Notes under the pieces: model-generated
Seen by the model: only the letters and a program-made list of their open reading frames with translations
What the model was told of the DNA's origin: nothing
Databases searched by the model: none
Assembly (NCBI RefSeq): GCF_000213975.1
Contig: NZ_GL892076.1
Span: 1,811,713 to 1,853,096 of the forward strand
DNA from: Centipeda periodontii DSM 2778
Lineage (GTDB): Bacteria > Bacillota > Negativicutes > Selenomonadales > Selenomonadaceae
Reading direction: 5' to 3'
DNA: 41,384 bases
Position numbers and translations under genes: made by a program
Shown: one piece after another, positions 23,761 through 32,333 of the stretch
Numbering within the stretch: position 1 is the first letter of the stretch
Layout: every line of letters begins with the position of its first letter

Positions 23761-26037
23761 TTAGTCATCAAAGGCACTATTTTTCAGCCTGACTCCCTTG
23801 ATGAATCGTCCGTTGGATTTTCTAAAGCGAGAAAAGCCCGCTTGCTCGATGGTGGAGTAAAAGGTCGCCGAATCCCTGATGTAATCGCCCGTCCGCATAC
23901 AAAAAGCGCGATACTCGTTATAGAACTCGCCGGATTTCTCCACAAAGTCCTCGCCTACTTCACAACATTCCTCGATGAAGTAGCCCAGCCAGTCGCTATC
24001 GCTCTTATACCGTCCAATGGCATCCTCCACCACCTTGGGCGGCTTGGGATTGTACCCATCGTCAATGGCTTTCTTTGCGCCCTCGATAATCCACTTCAAA
24101 ACATATCCCCCGGCATTTTCCGTGAGATGCTTGGAGAAATTCTTGATGTCGTTTTTGCCGGTGATTGTGGCGTTAAAGGGAATGACGATGAGCCGCCGCC
24201 AAATGCCCCTGTCCATTGCTCCCACCTTCGGCAGATGGTTCGTGTACAGCACCAACATATGACTGGGCATAAAATCGAAGGGGTCTTTGTATTTCTTCTC
24301 GCCCTTGATTTGGTCGGTACTGCAAAGCTGTTTCACCACGGAGGTTGATAGACGCACGCCGTCTTCCAACTCTGCAGCAATAAGAAGTCGCTTACCCTTT
24401 GCTTCGGCGATTTCAGGCTTCACATTGCGGCGACAACCCGTGGTAAGCGCATCGGCGGATATTCCTCCGGCGTAAGTCCCCAAAGCCCAAGCGATGGTAT
24501 TCCAAAAGGTAGATTTGCCGTTGGCTCCGTCACCATAGGAGATGATGATGGCTTCAAGGTAAACGATGCCTATCGCCCCAAGCCCACAGATTTTCTGCAC
24601 ATACTCAATAAGTTCCCGGTCACCGCAGAAAATGGTCGTGAGGAAATTCTCCCAGAGTTCTTTTCCTTCGTCGCTCGGCGATGTGTTGCATATCTTGGTG
24701 ATAAGGTCGTCGGGATTGAAGTCACGCCGTCCGTCCGCGCCTTGCGTCAAGTCGTAGGTGCCGTCTTTGCAATTCAGCATAAAGGGATCGCGGTCTAAAT
24801 CGGCGGCTTTGACTTCAAGCATGGGCTTTGCCGCTTCCATAGCGGAGACAATGAACTTCATGTCCCGCCGTTTCATGGCGAAAGCCTTGTACTTGATTGC
24901 CGCAAGGTACGCCATAAAGAGTTTTGTCTGCTCCTCCCCCGCTATCTGCTTTTCGAGGGTCTTGCCACCGGCGATGATGTCCTGCTCGGTAATGCCGGAC
25001 GCAAGGAGCGCATCCTCGGTCTGCTGTATAAGGTTTTCCGCATCGGCAAGCTGCATATCGGAAAATTCCTCCGTAAGACCTATGGATTGATATTTGGACT
25101 CAAGCCACGCCGAGCCGTCATAGCGGAGAAAGCCGGTAGCCCCGGAGTAGCAGAGTTTGTCACCGAAAACCGACGCCAACACTTTGGCTTGTCCGATGTC
25201 GGAGTAGTCTTCGGGCTTCAAATATCCCGCGCTGCCAAACATGGCCTCGTATTCCTCCGGCGGCACATAGTTTTCGTTCTGCTGTACCTTTTTAAGGAAA
25301 CGCCTGCCGGAGCGATAGATGGTTTCAAGTTCCCGTTCTTCCAAGGGAGGATTGCACTTTGCCGCCTCAGCTTCGAAGAGTTCCCGCGCCTTTTCCGTAT
25401 CTCCGAACCGCATCAGCACGCGACCGACAAAGCGAGACAGCGTCTTGTTCCTGACCCCCGCCGAGATTTCCTTAGAATGTTCCGGGAGCAAGTCCTCCAA
25501 TGCTTCTTCGCCGCCAAGGTCATCGTCGATGGTAAGCCAACCATCATTCCAAACAATATCCTCCGGCTTAACCTCCGAGCCAAACATAAACCGCGCCGCA
25601 TCGAGGGCGTTATCATCGAAGTAGGTGTACTTCGCTTGAATTGCCGCCTTGATAGCTGCATAACGGACGGCGTCCGCAGTTTGCTCGATGACAAAGACCA
25701 CGTGCTTTTTGGGGCGCGCCGTCTTGCCGTCTTTTTCCTTCATGTCGTGACGGCTGGGAATAATCACCATCTGCATATCGCCGAAGTCGGCGAGCAGTTT
25801 CTTTTCGTCCACCCAGTCGGCGGGGTTGTCACTTTTGTCGTTATCCACATCCATAAGAATGCAGTTCGACCACTCGAATTTTCCCTTGGAGCGATAGCTG
25901 CCCTTAAACTTCCCCGCCGTGTGGTCATTGGCAACAGCCGCCGCCAAAGCCGTGGGCGAGTCAATCTCCGCTTTATGGGGATAGACGCAGTTTTTTTCGT
26001 TGCCGACGCAATCGGCGGTAAACAATGTGAACTTCAT
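23761..26037 (-). CDS. Phage primase-helicase, P4/D5 type
   Basis: The 758-residue protein would prime and unwind DNA at the phage origin. The N-terminal part (1-260) has a primase-like region (WSNCILMDVDNDKSDNPADW, DALDAARFMF-like DNALDAARFMFGSEVKPEDI). The C-terminal part is a D5_N plus superfamily 3 helicase: DPFMLNCKDGTYDL, Walker A ISYGDGANGKSTFWNTIAWA (about 510), KGKRLLIAAELEDGVRL, Walker B/sensor ALTTGCRRNVKPEIAEAKGK and SHMLVLYTNHLPKVGAMDRG. ATG at 26037 overlaps the DUF4406 stop, so they are coupled. Confidence 0.92.
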   Translation of the reverse strand: MKFTLFTADCVGNEKNCVYPHKAEIDSPTALAAAVANDHTAGKFKGSYRSKGKFEWSNCILMDVDNDKSDNPADWVDEKKLLADFGDMQMVIIPSRHDMKEKDGKTARPKKHVVFVIEQTADAVRYAAIKAAIQAKYTYFDDNALDAARFMFGSEVKPEDIVWNDGWLTIDDDLGGEEALEDLLPEHSKEISAGVRNKTLSRFVGRVLMRFGDTEKARELFEAEAAKCNPPLEERELETIYRSGRRFLKKVQQNENYVPPEEYEAMFGSAGYLKPEDYSDIGQAKVLASVFGDKLCYSGATGFLRYDGSAWLESKYQSIGLTEEFSDMQLADAENLIQQTEDALLASGITEQDIIAGGKTLEKQIAGEEQTKLFMAYLAAIKYKAFAMKRRDMKFIVSAMEAAKPMLEVKAADLDRDPFMLNCKDGTYDLTQGADGRRDFNPDDLITKICNTSPSDEGKELWENFLTTIFCGDRELIEYVQKICGLGAIGIVYLEAIIISYGDGANGKSTFWNTIAWALGTYAGGISADALTTGCRRNVKPEIAEAKGKRLLIAAELEDGVRLSTSVVKQLCSTDQIKGEKKYKDPFDFMPSHMLVLYTNHLPKVGAMDRGIWRRLIVIPFNATITGKNDIKNFSKHLTENAGGYVLKWIIEGAKKAIDDGYNPKPPKVVEDAIGRYKSDSDWLGYFIEECCEVGEDFVEKSGEFYNEYRAFCMRTGDYIRDSATFYSTIEQAGFSRFRKSNGRFIKGVRLKNSAFDD

Positions 26038-26369
26038 ACGATTTCCTCCATATTTTCCGTAAACCGACGAATCCTTATGCCCTGCTCCTCTGCCGCAGCA
26101 ATCTCAGCCTTCATGCCTACGGTCGGCTCACCAAACGCCCAAAGCTCCGAGCAGTAGTTGAGAATGGCAAGGTCAATCTCCAAAGCAAGTTCTCGCTCCG
26201 TTTCCTCCGATAAGAAGGACGGCAGATAAAGATGGGGTGCGATAGGCGATTTTCCTTCCAAAGCCGCAAAACGGCAGTACAGCCTTGCCTTCCTCGTATT
26301 GCCGTCTATGTCGCCGGAGTAAGCGGATGCTATGTATACCAAGTGTCGCGTTTTTTCGTTTGTAGCCAT
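26034..26369 (-). CDS. DUF4406 family protein (nucleoside deoxyribosyltransferase-like)
   Basis: The 111-residue product has the DUF4406 pattern: RHLVYIASAYSGDIDGNTRK, ARLYCRFAALEGKSPIAPHL and DLAILNYCSELWAFGEPTVG with MKAEIAAAEEQGI, resembling the Rossmann-like fold of nucleoside 2-deoxyribosyltransferases. A nucleotide-related role is inferred from the fold only. First gene of the leftward replication operon; ATG at 26369 after AAAGGA. Confidence 0.82.
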   Translation of the reverse strand: MATNEKTRHLVYIASAYSGDIDGNTRKARLYCRFAALEGKSPIAPHLYLPSFLSEETERELALEIDLAILNYCSELWAFGEPTVGMKAEIAAAEEQGIRIRRFTENMEEIV

Positions 26370-26400
26370 ATGCACCAGTCCTTTCGTGTGGATTTATTCC

Positions 26401-26636
26401 CCTCACTTAGGTAAGGAAATGAACTAACGATTTTTCCACCGTCCGAGAAAAATTTTTTCTTTCCATAAAAAGAAATGACCGTTTGTGCGGTCAGAATTTT
26501 TTTCTCATCGACGGTGGAATTTTTGTGTTCTCATTTCCTTACCTAAGTGAGAGGGGAAAACAAGCCGCTCAAAAAAACAAAAAAATTTTCAGCGGTTGGT
26601 AGAAAAAAGCCCATTTCATTTCCTTACCTAAGTGAG
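26401..26636. repeat. Nested 150-bp palindrome and three 21-bp repeats (origin/operator candidate)
   Basis: A 21-bp unit (core TCATTTCCTTACCTAAGTGA) occurs at 26531-26551 and 26616-26636 in direct orientation and at 26402-26422 inverted. Between the inverted pair are a second inverted pair (TTCCACCGTC 26434-26443 and GACGGTGGAA 26510-26519, continuing imperfectly into GAGAAAAA/TTTTTCTC) and a central hairpin (TGACCG 26476-26481, CGGTCA 26488-26493). The region separates the divergent replication operons and has no gene. Confidence 0.8.
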
Positions 26637-26690
26637 AGGGCTAAACAACACTCTCGACCGAAGCGGAAATCGACGAAAGGAGGCTACCAC

Positions 26691-26846
26691 ATGGCACAGG
26701 CAAAACAGGCGAGTTATGACGAGGAACTGCGCGATGTGCTTATCGCCATCAGCGTAATCGCCAAACGACTCGCCGACAGATTGGAACAGAACGGTAAAAC
26801 GGAGGTACAAGATGGACAAGATGCAGGAAATCTCGGCGGTAATTGA
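26691..26846 (+). CDS. Small phage protein, 51 residues
   Basis: First gene of the rightward operon. It reads MAQAKQASYDEELRDVLIAI, SVIAKRLADRLEQNGKTEVQ and ends GNLGGN. It is helical and acidic. ATG at 26691 has the strong site AAAGGAGG. Unassigned; its end overlaps the next gene by 35 bases. Confidence 0.65.
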   Translation: MAQAKQASYDEELRDVLIAISVIAKRLADRLEQNGKTEVQDGQDAGNLGGN

Positions 26847-27192
26847 GGGTATCGCCGAGTGCGGGAACGGACTTCTTAAAATATCCGAGACTCTGCGGCG
26901 TTATTTCAATGTAAACGCCGAGGACGAGCCGAAGAAGAAATCTCCCGCCAAGAAGAAAGCGGAGCCGCCCAAGGAGGAAATTCCCCCGGTAGAGGAGCAA
27001 GCACCGACTCCGAAAGAGCCGGAATATACCAAGGAATATGTGCGAAAGCTCTTAGCCGATATTGCCAATAACGGTCAGCGGGAGAAGGTAAAGGAAATCA
27101 TCAACAAGCACGGTGCAAACAGCCTGTCTGCCGTTGACCCCGGTGAATACGCCGCCATCGTAGCCGAGGCGGAGGTGTTGCTTAATGCCTGA
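26812..27192 (+). CDS. Phage protein with helical ends and Lys/Pro/Glu linker
   Basis: The 126-residue product has an N-terminal helix pair (MDKMQEISAVIEGIAECGNG), a low-complexity linker (about 38-75; KKKSPAKKKAEPPKEEIPPV) and a C-terminal helical domain (YTKEYVRKLLADIANNGQRE, then INKHGANSLSAVDPGEYAAI) resembling a SAP- or rRNA-binding-like small fold. Such proteins are found beside DUF2800/DUF2815 genes; function unknown. GGAGG precedes the ATG at 26812. Confidence 0.65.
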   Translation: MDKMQEISAVIEGIAECGNGLLKISETLRRYFNVNAEDEPKKKSPAKKKAEPPKEEIPPVEEQAPTPKEPEYTKEYVRKLLADIANNGQREKVKEIINKHGANSLSAVDPGEYAAIVAEAEVLLNA

Positions 27193-28327
27193 CATACACG
27201 CATATCTTTCGGCATCGTCCAGCGACCGTTGGACACATTGCCCGCCGTCGGCAAAACTCAATGCGGCAGTACAGGAGAGGGCAAGCCCCTATGCGCTTGA
27301 AGGTACTTGCGCACACAGCTTATGCGAGTATTTGGTACTCACGGCATTGGGGCGCGAGTGCCAAGACCCCACGGAAAATCTCGATGTGTACAACAGCGAA
27401 ATGCAGGATGCCGCCGAAAGCTACCGTGACTTCTTTATGGAGCAAGTGGCCGAGGCGAAAAAGTTCTGCGCCGATCCCGTGGTCTGCGTCGAGCAAAGAG
27501 TGGATTTTTCCAAGTGGGTGCCGGAGGGATTCGGCACGGCGGACGGCTTGATCGTTACCGATGGTTATCTCCAAGTAATCGACATGAAATATGGTGTCGG
27601 CGTACTGGTAGATGCCAAGGAAAACACACAGCTTTCCTGCTATGCCTTGGGCGGTATTGACCTTTATGACGGCCTTTACGACATACAGAAAGTGAAGCTT
27701 TCCATCTTCCAGCCCCGTCGGGAACATTACGACACTTGGGAAACGACCAAGGACGAATTGCTCTTATGGGCGGAGAAGGATCTCGCTCCGGCGGCGCAGC
27801 TTGCCATCAAGGGCGATGGAAAATTTTCTGCAGGTGACCATTGCCGCTTCTGCAAGGTGAAAGATATTTGCCGTGCCAGAGCGGATCATTACCTCGAACT
27901 GGCGGGAGCGGCTTTCAATGAGCCGGATACGCTCGACAATTACGAGATTGCCGCCCTGTTGCCGAGGCTGGCGGGGCTGGTATCTTGGGCAGACGATCTC
28001 AAGGAGTATGCGCTCCGTCAGGCTATCGCCGGAACAAAGTATCCCGGTTTCAAGATTGTGGAGGGTCGAAGTGTCAGAAGATACGTCGACGATGAAGCCG
28101 TCGCTGAAATCGTCTCCAATGCGGGGTTCGATCCCTTCGAGAAAAAGGTGCTGGGAATCACCGCCATGAAGAAATTACTGGGTAAAAAGCGATTCGAGGA
28201 AATCCTCGGAAAGCTGATTATAAAACCTCAAGGAAAGCCCGTGCTGGCTCCGGAATCCGACAAGCGACCGGAAATGCACAACATCGACGATGCATTTAAC
28301 GAAGACAACAATCAAGGAGGGCAATAA
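27185..28327 (+). CDS. DUF2800 family phage nuclease (PD-(D/E)XK, Cas4/RecB-like)
   Basis: The 380-residue protein has the DUF2800 order: AYLSASSSDRWTHCPPSAKL (4-23) with a Cys, YALEGTCAHSLCEYLVL, the nuclease core GFGTADGLIVTDGYLQVIDM then KYGVGVLVDAKENTQLSCYA (D...DMKYG as the D/E-x-K motif), and a C-terminal cysteine cluster CRFCKVKDICRARADHYLEL. The Cys arrangement suggests a Cas4/AddB-like iron-sulphur cluster. Probably a recombination exonuclease working with the DUF2815 protein. Overlaps the preceding gene by eight bases. Confidence 0.88.
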   Translation: MPDIHAYLSASSSDRWTHCPPSAKLNAAVQERASPYALEGTCAHSLCEYLVLTALGRECQDPTENLDVYNSEMQDAAESYRDFFMEQVAEAKKFCADPVVCVEQRVDFSKWVPEGFGTADGLIVTDGYLQVIDMKYGVGVLVDAKENTQLSCYALGGIDLYDGLYDIQKVKLSIFQPRREHYDTWETTKDELLLWAEKDLAPAAQLAIKGDGKFSAGDHCRFCKVKDICRARADHYLELAGAAFNEPDTLDNYEIAALLPRLAGLVSWADDLKEYALRQAIAGTKYPGFKIVEGRSVRRYVDDEAVAEIVSNAGFDPFEKKVLGITAMKKLLGKKRFEEILGKLIIKPQGKPVLAPESDKRPEMHNIDDAFNEDNNQGGQ

Positions 28328-28328
28328 C

Positions 28329-28895
28329 ATGTCAAAGAAACATCCAACGAAATGCACCACCGGAGCACGCACCCGCTGCTCCTATCTCAACATCAATGCC
28401 CCGAAAGCCTACGGCGACGGCAAGCCCAAGTTCTCCGCAAGCCTCATCATCCCCAAGGACGATGTAGCAACACTGACTAAGATCGATGCCGCCATGCGGG
28501 CAGCTTACGAAGACGGCGTATCCATTCTCAAAGGCAAGGGGCGCACGGTTCCCACCTATGAGGAAATCATCAAGGATGGGCCTCTCCATGACGGCGACAA
28601 AAAGAAGGACGGCGACCCGGCGTATCAGAACGCCTTCTACCTCAATGCCAAGAACGAGCGCCGCCCCGGCGTGGTGGACAGCAACAAGAACGAAATCCTC
28701 GATTCCTCGGAACTGTACTCCGGCATCTACGCTAAAGCGGCGATCGGCTTCTACTGCTACAACAAGAACGGCAATCGCGGCATCGGCGTCTCCCTTGACT
28801 ACCTCATGAAGATGGCCGACGGTCAGCCTCTCGGCTCCACCATCAGTGTCGACGAAGCATTCGGAGACGAGGACGAGGACGATTTCCTCTCCTAA
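28329..28895 (+). CDS. DUF2815 family protein (phage single-strand DNA-binding-like)
   Basis: The 188-residue product begins MSKKHPTKCTTGARTRCSYL and has the DUF2815 pattern NAPKAYGDGKPKFSASLIIP, KKDGDPAYQNAFYLNAKNER, SELYSGIYAKAAIGFYCYNK and NGNRGIGVSLDYLMKM, ending in an acidic tail (GDEDEDDFLS) like those of SSBs. Predicted OB-fold DNA-binding protein. ATG at 28329 after AAGGAGG. Coupled between the nuclease and DNA polymerase genes. Confidence 0.85.
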   Translation: MSKKHPTKCTTGARTRCSYLNINAPKAYGDGKPKFSASLIIPKDDVATLTKIDAAMRAAYEDGVSILKGKGRTVPTYEEIIKDGPLHDGDKKKDGDPAYQNAFYLNAKNERRPGVVDSNKNEILDSSELYSGIYAKAAIGFYCYNKNGNRGIGVSLDYLMKMADGQPLGSTISVDEAFGDEDEDDFLS

Positions 28896-28970
28896 AAGAT
28901 AACGACGCATACAGTTTGGCAAGGACGGCGGGATTACCTCGCCGTCCTTTTGCAACAGGAGATGAATCCC

Positions 28971-30953
28971 ATGAAAGATTTGTATCTTGACATTGAAACC
29001 TTTTCCTCAGTCAGCCTGAGAGACTGCGGCGTTTATCGTTATGCGGATTCCGAGGATGCAAAAATCCTGCTCTTTGGTTATTCCGTAGATGGCGCTCCCA
29101 TCGAAGTCATTGAGACGGCAAAGGGCGAGCAAATTCCTGCGGCGATACTGTCGGCTCTTTCTTCTCCCGCCGTTACCAAATGGGCGCATAACGCGTCCTT
29201 TGAACGTGTGTTTCTCTCCGTATGGCTGCGCCGCAACTGCCCGGAATATTTTCGCTCCTACGGCGATACCAATGACACAGTATCGGATTACCTCGACCCC
29301 CATTCGTGGAAATGCACGATGGTCTGGTCAGCATATTGCGGACTGCCGTTGACCTTGGAGCAGGTTGGCGCGATCTTTCACTTGGAAGAGCAGAAAATGG
29401 TTGAAGGAAAAAACCTCATTCGTTTTTTCAGCCTCCCTCGAAAGCCCACCAAGAACGACAGCCGAATACGCAATCTCCCCGATAACGCCCCAGATAAATG
29501 GGCAACCTTCGTGGAATACAATCGACGTGACGTGCAAGTGGAAATGGAGATTGCAGAAAAGCTGTCAAGATTCCCTGTCCCGGATTCCACCTGGGAGGAA
29601 TATTGGCTTTCCGAAAAAATCAACGACCGTGGTATCCTCGTTGACTTGACGCTTGCTGAAAACGCCATTCGCTTTGACGATCAAGCCAGGGAAAGTCTCA
29701 TAAAACGAATGAAGACCCTGACCAAGTTGGAAAATCCCAACAGCGTACAGCAACTAAAAAGCTGGCTGGAAGAAAGAGATATCCGCACCGACAGTCTGGA
29801 TAAGAACGCGATTATCAGCCTGTTGAAAACCGTCCCCAAGGAAGTAGCGGAAGTCCTGACTCTGCGTCAACAAACGTCACGATCATCCGTAAAGAAGTAC
29901 ACGAAAATGATGGACACGGTCTGCGCTGACGGCAGAGCCAGAGGCATGTTCCAGTTTTATGGAGCTTCACGCACGGGGCGATGGGCAGGGCGGCATATTC
30001 AGCTCCAAAATTTGCCGCAGAACCACTTGGATGACCTTGCCGAAGCCAGAGGACTTGTCCGCAGCGGCGATTTTGAACTGATGTCCATGCTCTACGACAA
30101 TGTGCCCGATACGCTCTCGCAGCTAATAAGAACGGCGTTCATTCCAAGACCGGGGTTCAAATTCGTGGTTGCGGATTTTAGTTCGATCGAGGCAAGGGTT
30201 ATCAGCTTTATTGCCGGAGAAGATTGGCGGATCGAGGTTTTTGACCGGGGCGATGATATTTACTGCGCCAGCGCGTCTCAAATGTTTGGTGTTCCCGTGG
30301 AAAAGCACGGCGTAAATTCTCACCTTCGTCAAAAAGGTAAAATAGCAGAACTCGCCCTTGGTTACGGCGGCTCCGTTGGCGCATTAAAAGCTATGGGTGC
30401 ATTAGATATGGGCTTAACCGAGGACGAACTGCAACCTTTGGTTGATATGTGGCGGGAGGCCAGCCCCAATATCACGAGACTTTGGTGGAGTATGGACGCA
30501 GCCGTCAAAAACTGCATAAAGACCAGAGCTATGACGGAAACGCATGGTATTCGTTTTGTGTATAAAAGCGGTATCATGTTTATGGTTTTGCCTTCCGGGC
30601 GGAGGCTGGCTTATGTGAAGCCGAAAATCGAGCCAAATGATTACGGTAGCGAAAGCGTCACATATTTTGGAATCAACGGGACTTCAAGAAAATGGGAGCG
30701 TTTGGAAAGTTACGGCCCCAAGTTTGTTGAAAATCTTGTTCAAGCTGTCAGCCGTGATATTTTGGCTTATACCATGAAAAATTTGTCTGACCGTTTTATC
30801 TGTGGTCATGTCCATGACGAACTGATTTTGGAGGTAGCGATGGAAACGCCTGTGGAGGAAATATGCGATATTATGGGCAAGACTCCACCTTGGATAGAAG
30901 GATTAAATCTTCGCGCCGATGGGTATGAGTGCTATTTTTATATGAAGGACTAA
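28971..30953 (+). CDS. Phage DNA polymerase, family A with 3'-5' exonuclease
   Basis: The 660-residue enzyme copies the phage genome. The exonuclease domain begins DLYLDIETFSSVSLRDCGVY (metal ligands Asp7, Glu9) and extends to about residue 190 (FVEYNRRDVQVEMEIAEKL). The polymerase domain has motif A FVVADFSSIEARVISFIAGE (about 404-423), motif B-type QKGKIAELALGYGGSVGALK and motif C CGHVHDELILEVAMET. There is no 5' nuclease domain. ATG at 28971 is chosen because AGGAG lies nine bases upstream. Last gene of the rightward operon. Confidence 0.93.
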   Translation: MKDLYLDIETFSSVSLRDCGVYRYADSEDAKILLFGYSVDGAPIEVIETAKGEQIPAAILSALSSPAVTKWAHNASFERVFLSVWLRRNCPEYFRSYGDTNDTVSDYLDPHSWKCTMVWSAYCGLPLTLEQVGAIFHLEEQKMVEGKNLIRFFSLPRKPTKNDSRIRNLPDNAPDKWATFVEYNRRDVQVEMEIAEKLSRFPVPDSTWEEYWLSEKINDRGILVDLTLAENAIRFDDQARESLIKRMKTLTKLENPNSVQQLKSWLEERDIRTDSLDKNAIISLLKTVPKEVAEVLTLRQQTSRSSVKKYTKMMDTVCADGRARGMFQFYGASRTGRWAGRHIQLQNLPQNHLDDLAEARGLVRSGDFELMSMLYDNVPDTLSQLIRTAFIPRPGFKFVVADFSSIEARVISFIAGEDWRIEVFDRGDDIYCASASQMFGVPVEKHGVNSHLRQKGKIAELALGYGGSVGALKAMGALDMGLTEDELQPLVDMWREASPNITRLWWSMDAAVKNCIKTRAMTETHGIRFVYKSGIMFMVLPSGRRLAYVKPKIEPNDYGSESVTYFGINGTSRKWERLESYGPKFVENLVQAVSRDILAYTMKNLSDRFICGHVHDELILEVAMETPVEEICDIMGKTPPWIEGLNLRADGYECYFYMKD

Positions 30954-30987
30954 AAAACCGCCGCAGGAGAAAAATCCTCCTGCGGCG
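30952..30987 (-). terminator. Intrinsic terminator between converging genes
   Basis: CGCCGCAGGAG and CTCCTGCGGCG form an 11-bp perfect stem (30959-30969, 30977-30987) with a seven-base loop. On the minus strand it is followed by GGTTTTTT, so it best serves the leftward gene at 31013-31759, and it probably also helps stop polymerase transcription. Confidence 0.8.
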
Positions 30988-31012
30988 ATTAGCCTGTTAT
31001 TATATGGTGGGA

Positions 31013-31759
31013 TTAGCGGCGTTTAATGTTCAAATACCAAAGGGAATCCAAAAGCTCCAAAAGGTCGTTGGTGATACCCTTGCCGATTTTATACAAACTG
31101 CTCGTATTCTTGCCCAGTATTTTGGCAATTTCGCTACCTTTGACCTCAGCGAGGCGAAGGGTAAACTCCGGCAGCTTGTCAGGATATTTTCTTGCAATAA
31201 GGTCGAGGACTTCCTTACTGGCTGCAAGGTAACGGTCAGACTCCCGTTGTATTCCCGCTTTAAGAGCATCAGGGAAATCATTTTCGTCGTCCTCATCCGT
31301 CGCCAACATATCCTCAAGAGACTGAGTGCTAAAATCCGGGCGATCGAATGTGTTGTAAGGGCAGCCGTCGCAGGTGTTCATAATGGTTTTGCGATTGCCC
31401 TTGCCCTGCGGCTTGCCGTGGTCGTATTCGGGATTCGCAAGTTGCGACGGGCAACGAACCGCGTGACCGCTACCGTCAGAAATAATGCAACGCTCATCAC
31501 GGCTTTTCCGCTTTTGCACCACATCTTCCTCGTGCATTATGGTCTCGTACAGGTCGCGGTCACCCTCGATGACAATCGCTCTGAAAATACGCCAACCCCA
31601 CTTAACTGTCGAAATAACGGCATCAGGATACTCCTGCTTAACGCTCTCGATGATTGCTTTCGTATCAGCTATCTCTTCGGGAGTCTTCTTGCCATAATTA
31701 CCCGGCAATTCAATAGGGATATTGTAGTTTCCGTTTTCTTTTTCAAACTTTGTAATCAA
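31013..31759 (-). CDS. Unknown protein with Cys cluster and C-terminal HTH
   Basis: I cannot assign this 248-residue protein. Its N-terminal third (VKWGWRIFRAIVIEGDRDLY, then ETIMHEEDVVQKRKSRDERC) leads to four cysteines likely to bind metal (ERCIISDGSGHAVRC...NTCDGCPYN, about 92-137). The C-terminal end looks like a sigma-region-4/ParB-type helix-turn-helix (LAEVKGSEIAKILGKNTSSL followed by YKIGKGITNDLLELLD). That suggests a DNA-binding regulator. Start is a TTG at 31759 after AAAGGATGAG; this site lies inside hairpin A of the array, so translation may be structure-controlled. Confidence 0.6.
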   Translation of the reverse strand: MITKFEKENGNYNIPIELPGNYGKKTPEEIADTKAIIESVKQEYPDAVISTVKWGWRIFRAIVIEGDRDLYETIMHEEDVVQKRKSRDERCIISDGSGHAVRCPSQLANPEYDHGKPQGKGNRKTIMNTCDGCPYNTFDRPDFSTQSLEDMLATDEDDENDFPDALKAGIQRESDRYLAASKEVLDLIARKYPDKLPEFTLRLAEVKGSEIAKILGKNTSSLYKIGKGITNDLLELLDSLWYLNIKRR

Positions 31760-32064
31760 GTCGGCTCATCCTTTCTTAGGATAGAGGCCGACTGTTCCTG
31801 TGGTCGACTAATGAACCAATCTACGCCTTCAGGAACAACGGAGAGCGACTCCAAGGTTTCAATTGGTCGGAATAATGTCGAGGTTTACCCCCGACTAAAG
31901 CGTTTCTGAGTATCAAGACATCCTTCAAGACATCCTTGTATTTCAGAGAGTGTCTATGGCTACTCAGATGAATCCATAAAGTTTATGAACTCATCTCGGT
32001 ATCCATAGAAACGAAAACGGCCAGAATGATAATCTCGTTTAACCGAAATTCTCACTCTGGCCGT
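31759..32064. repeat. Tandem array of long mismatched hairpins
   Basis: No gene seen. Palindromes lie end to end: A 31759-31793 (AGTCGG.../...CCGACT, two bulges), B 31793-31837 (TGTTCCTG/CAGGAACA), a weak one near 31848-31874, D 31905-31947 (TCTGA..CAAG/CTTG..TCAGA), E 31953-32009 (about 23 of 28 positions paired) and F 32017-32064 (18 of 21 paired). E and F share a base stem of 7-9 bp, one mismatch, then 3 bp. Confidence 0.75.
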
Positions 32065-32083
32065 CAAGCAGCTCTGCGAATGA

Positions 32084-32302
32084 TTATGCAACACTTGGTA
32101 TATTATATTTTTCAACTTCAAACTTCTGCGGACTTACTCGTTTTAATTTAGTAACGGTGGTGTCCCTCTCTATGGTTATTTCATTACCAACGGCCACCGT
32201 TGTCGTGGTTTTTACCTTTTTGTACTCGTGCTCTACAATGCCGGTAATGTCATCCACATAACAAGCGCAACGATCCTTGATATCCTTAATTTCCCTAAGC
32301 AT
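32084..32302 (-). CDS. Hypothetical 72-residue protein
   Basis: Unassigned. MLREIKDIKDRCACYVDDIT, then a Thr/Val/Lys-rich beta-like stretch (KKVKTTTTVAVGNEITIERD) and VTKLKRVSPQKFEVEKYNI. ATG at 32302 has GGGAGGAAAGC upstream. It is bracketed by structured hairpins on both sides. Confidence 0.5.
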   Translation of the reverse strand: MLREIKDIKDRCACYVDDITGIVEHEYKKVKTTTTVAVGNEITIERDTTVTKLKRVSPQKFEVEKYNIPSVA

Positions 32303-32333
32303 AGTGCTTTCCTCCCTGTTGTTAGAGTAAAAT

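Larger units (their letters stand above)
3873..30953. mobile_element. Prophage-like element with head but no tail genes (right end uncertain)
   Basis: From the serine recombinases to the family-A DNA polymerase the gene content is phage: recombination, lysis, head assembly, packaging, late regulation and replication. The left limit is set just beyond the recombinase stop. The right limit could be the polymerase terminator (about 30990), or after the unknown cluster (about 34700), or the IS30 scrap near 35500. No tail gene was found on either strand. Confidence 0.7.

Noticed and set aside
30929-31909. Long plus-strand ORF of 326 codons
   Set aside because: It is the antisense shadow of the gene at 31013-31759 and runs on through the hairpin array; no ribosome site or family signal.
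31905-31947. CRISPR array or type III toxin-antitoxin repeats
   Set aside because: The only direct repeat (CAAGACATCCTT twice) is too short and too few, there are no spacers and no cas or ToxN-like gene.
31759-32064. Integron attC sites or retron RNA as explanation of the hairpins
   Set aside because: No RYYYAAC/GTTRRRY core pairs, no integron integrase, and no reverse transcriptase motif anywhere in the window.
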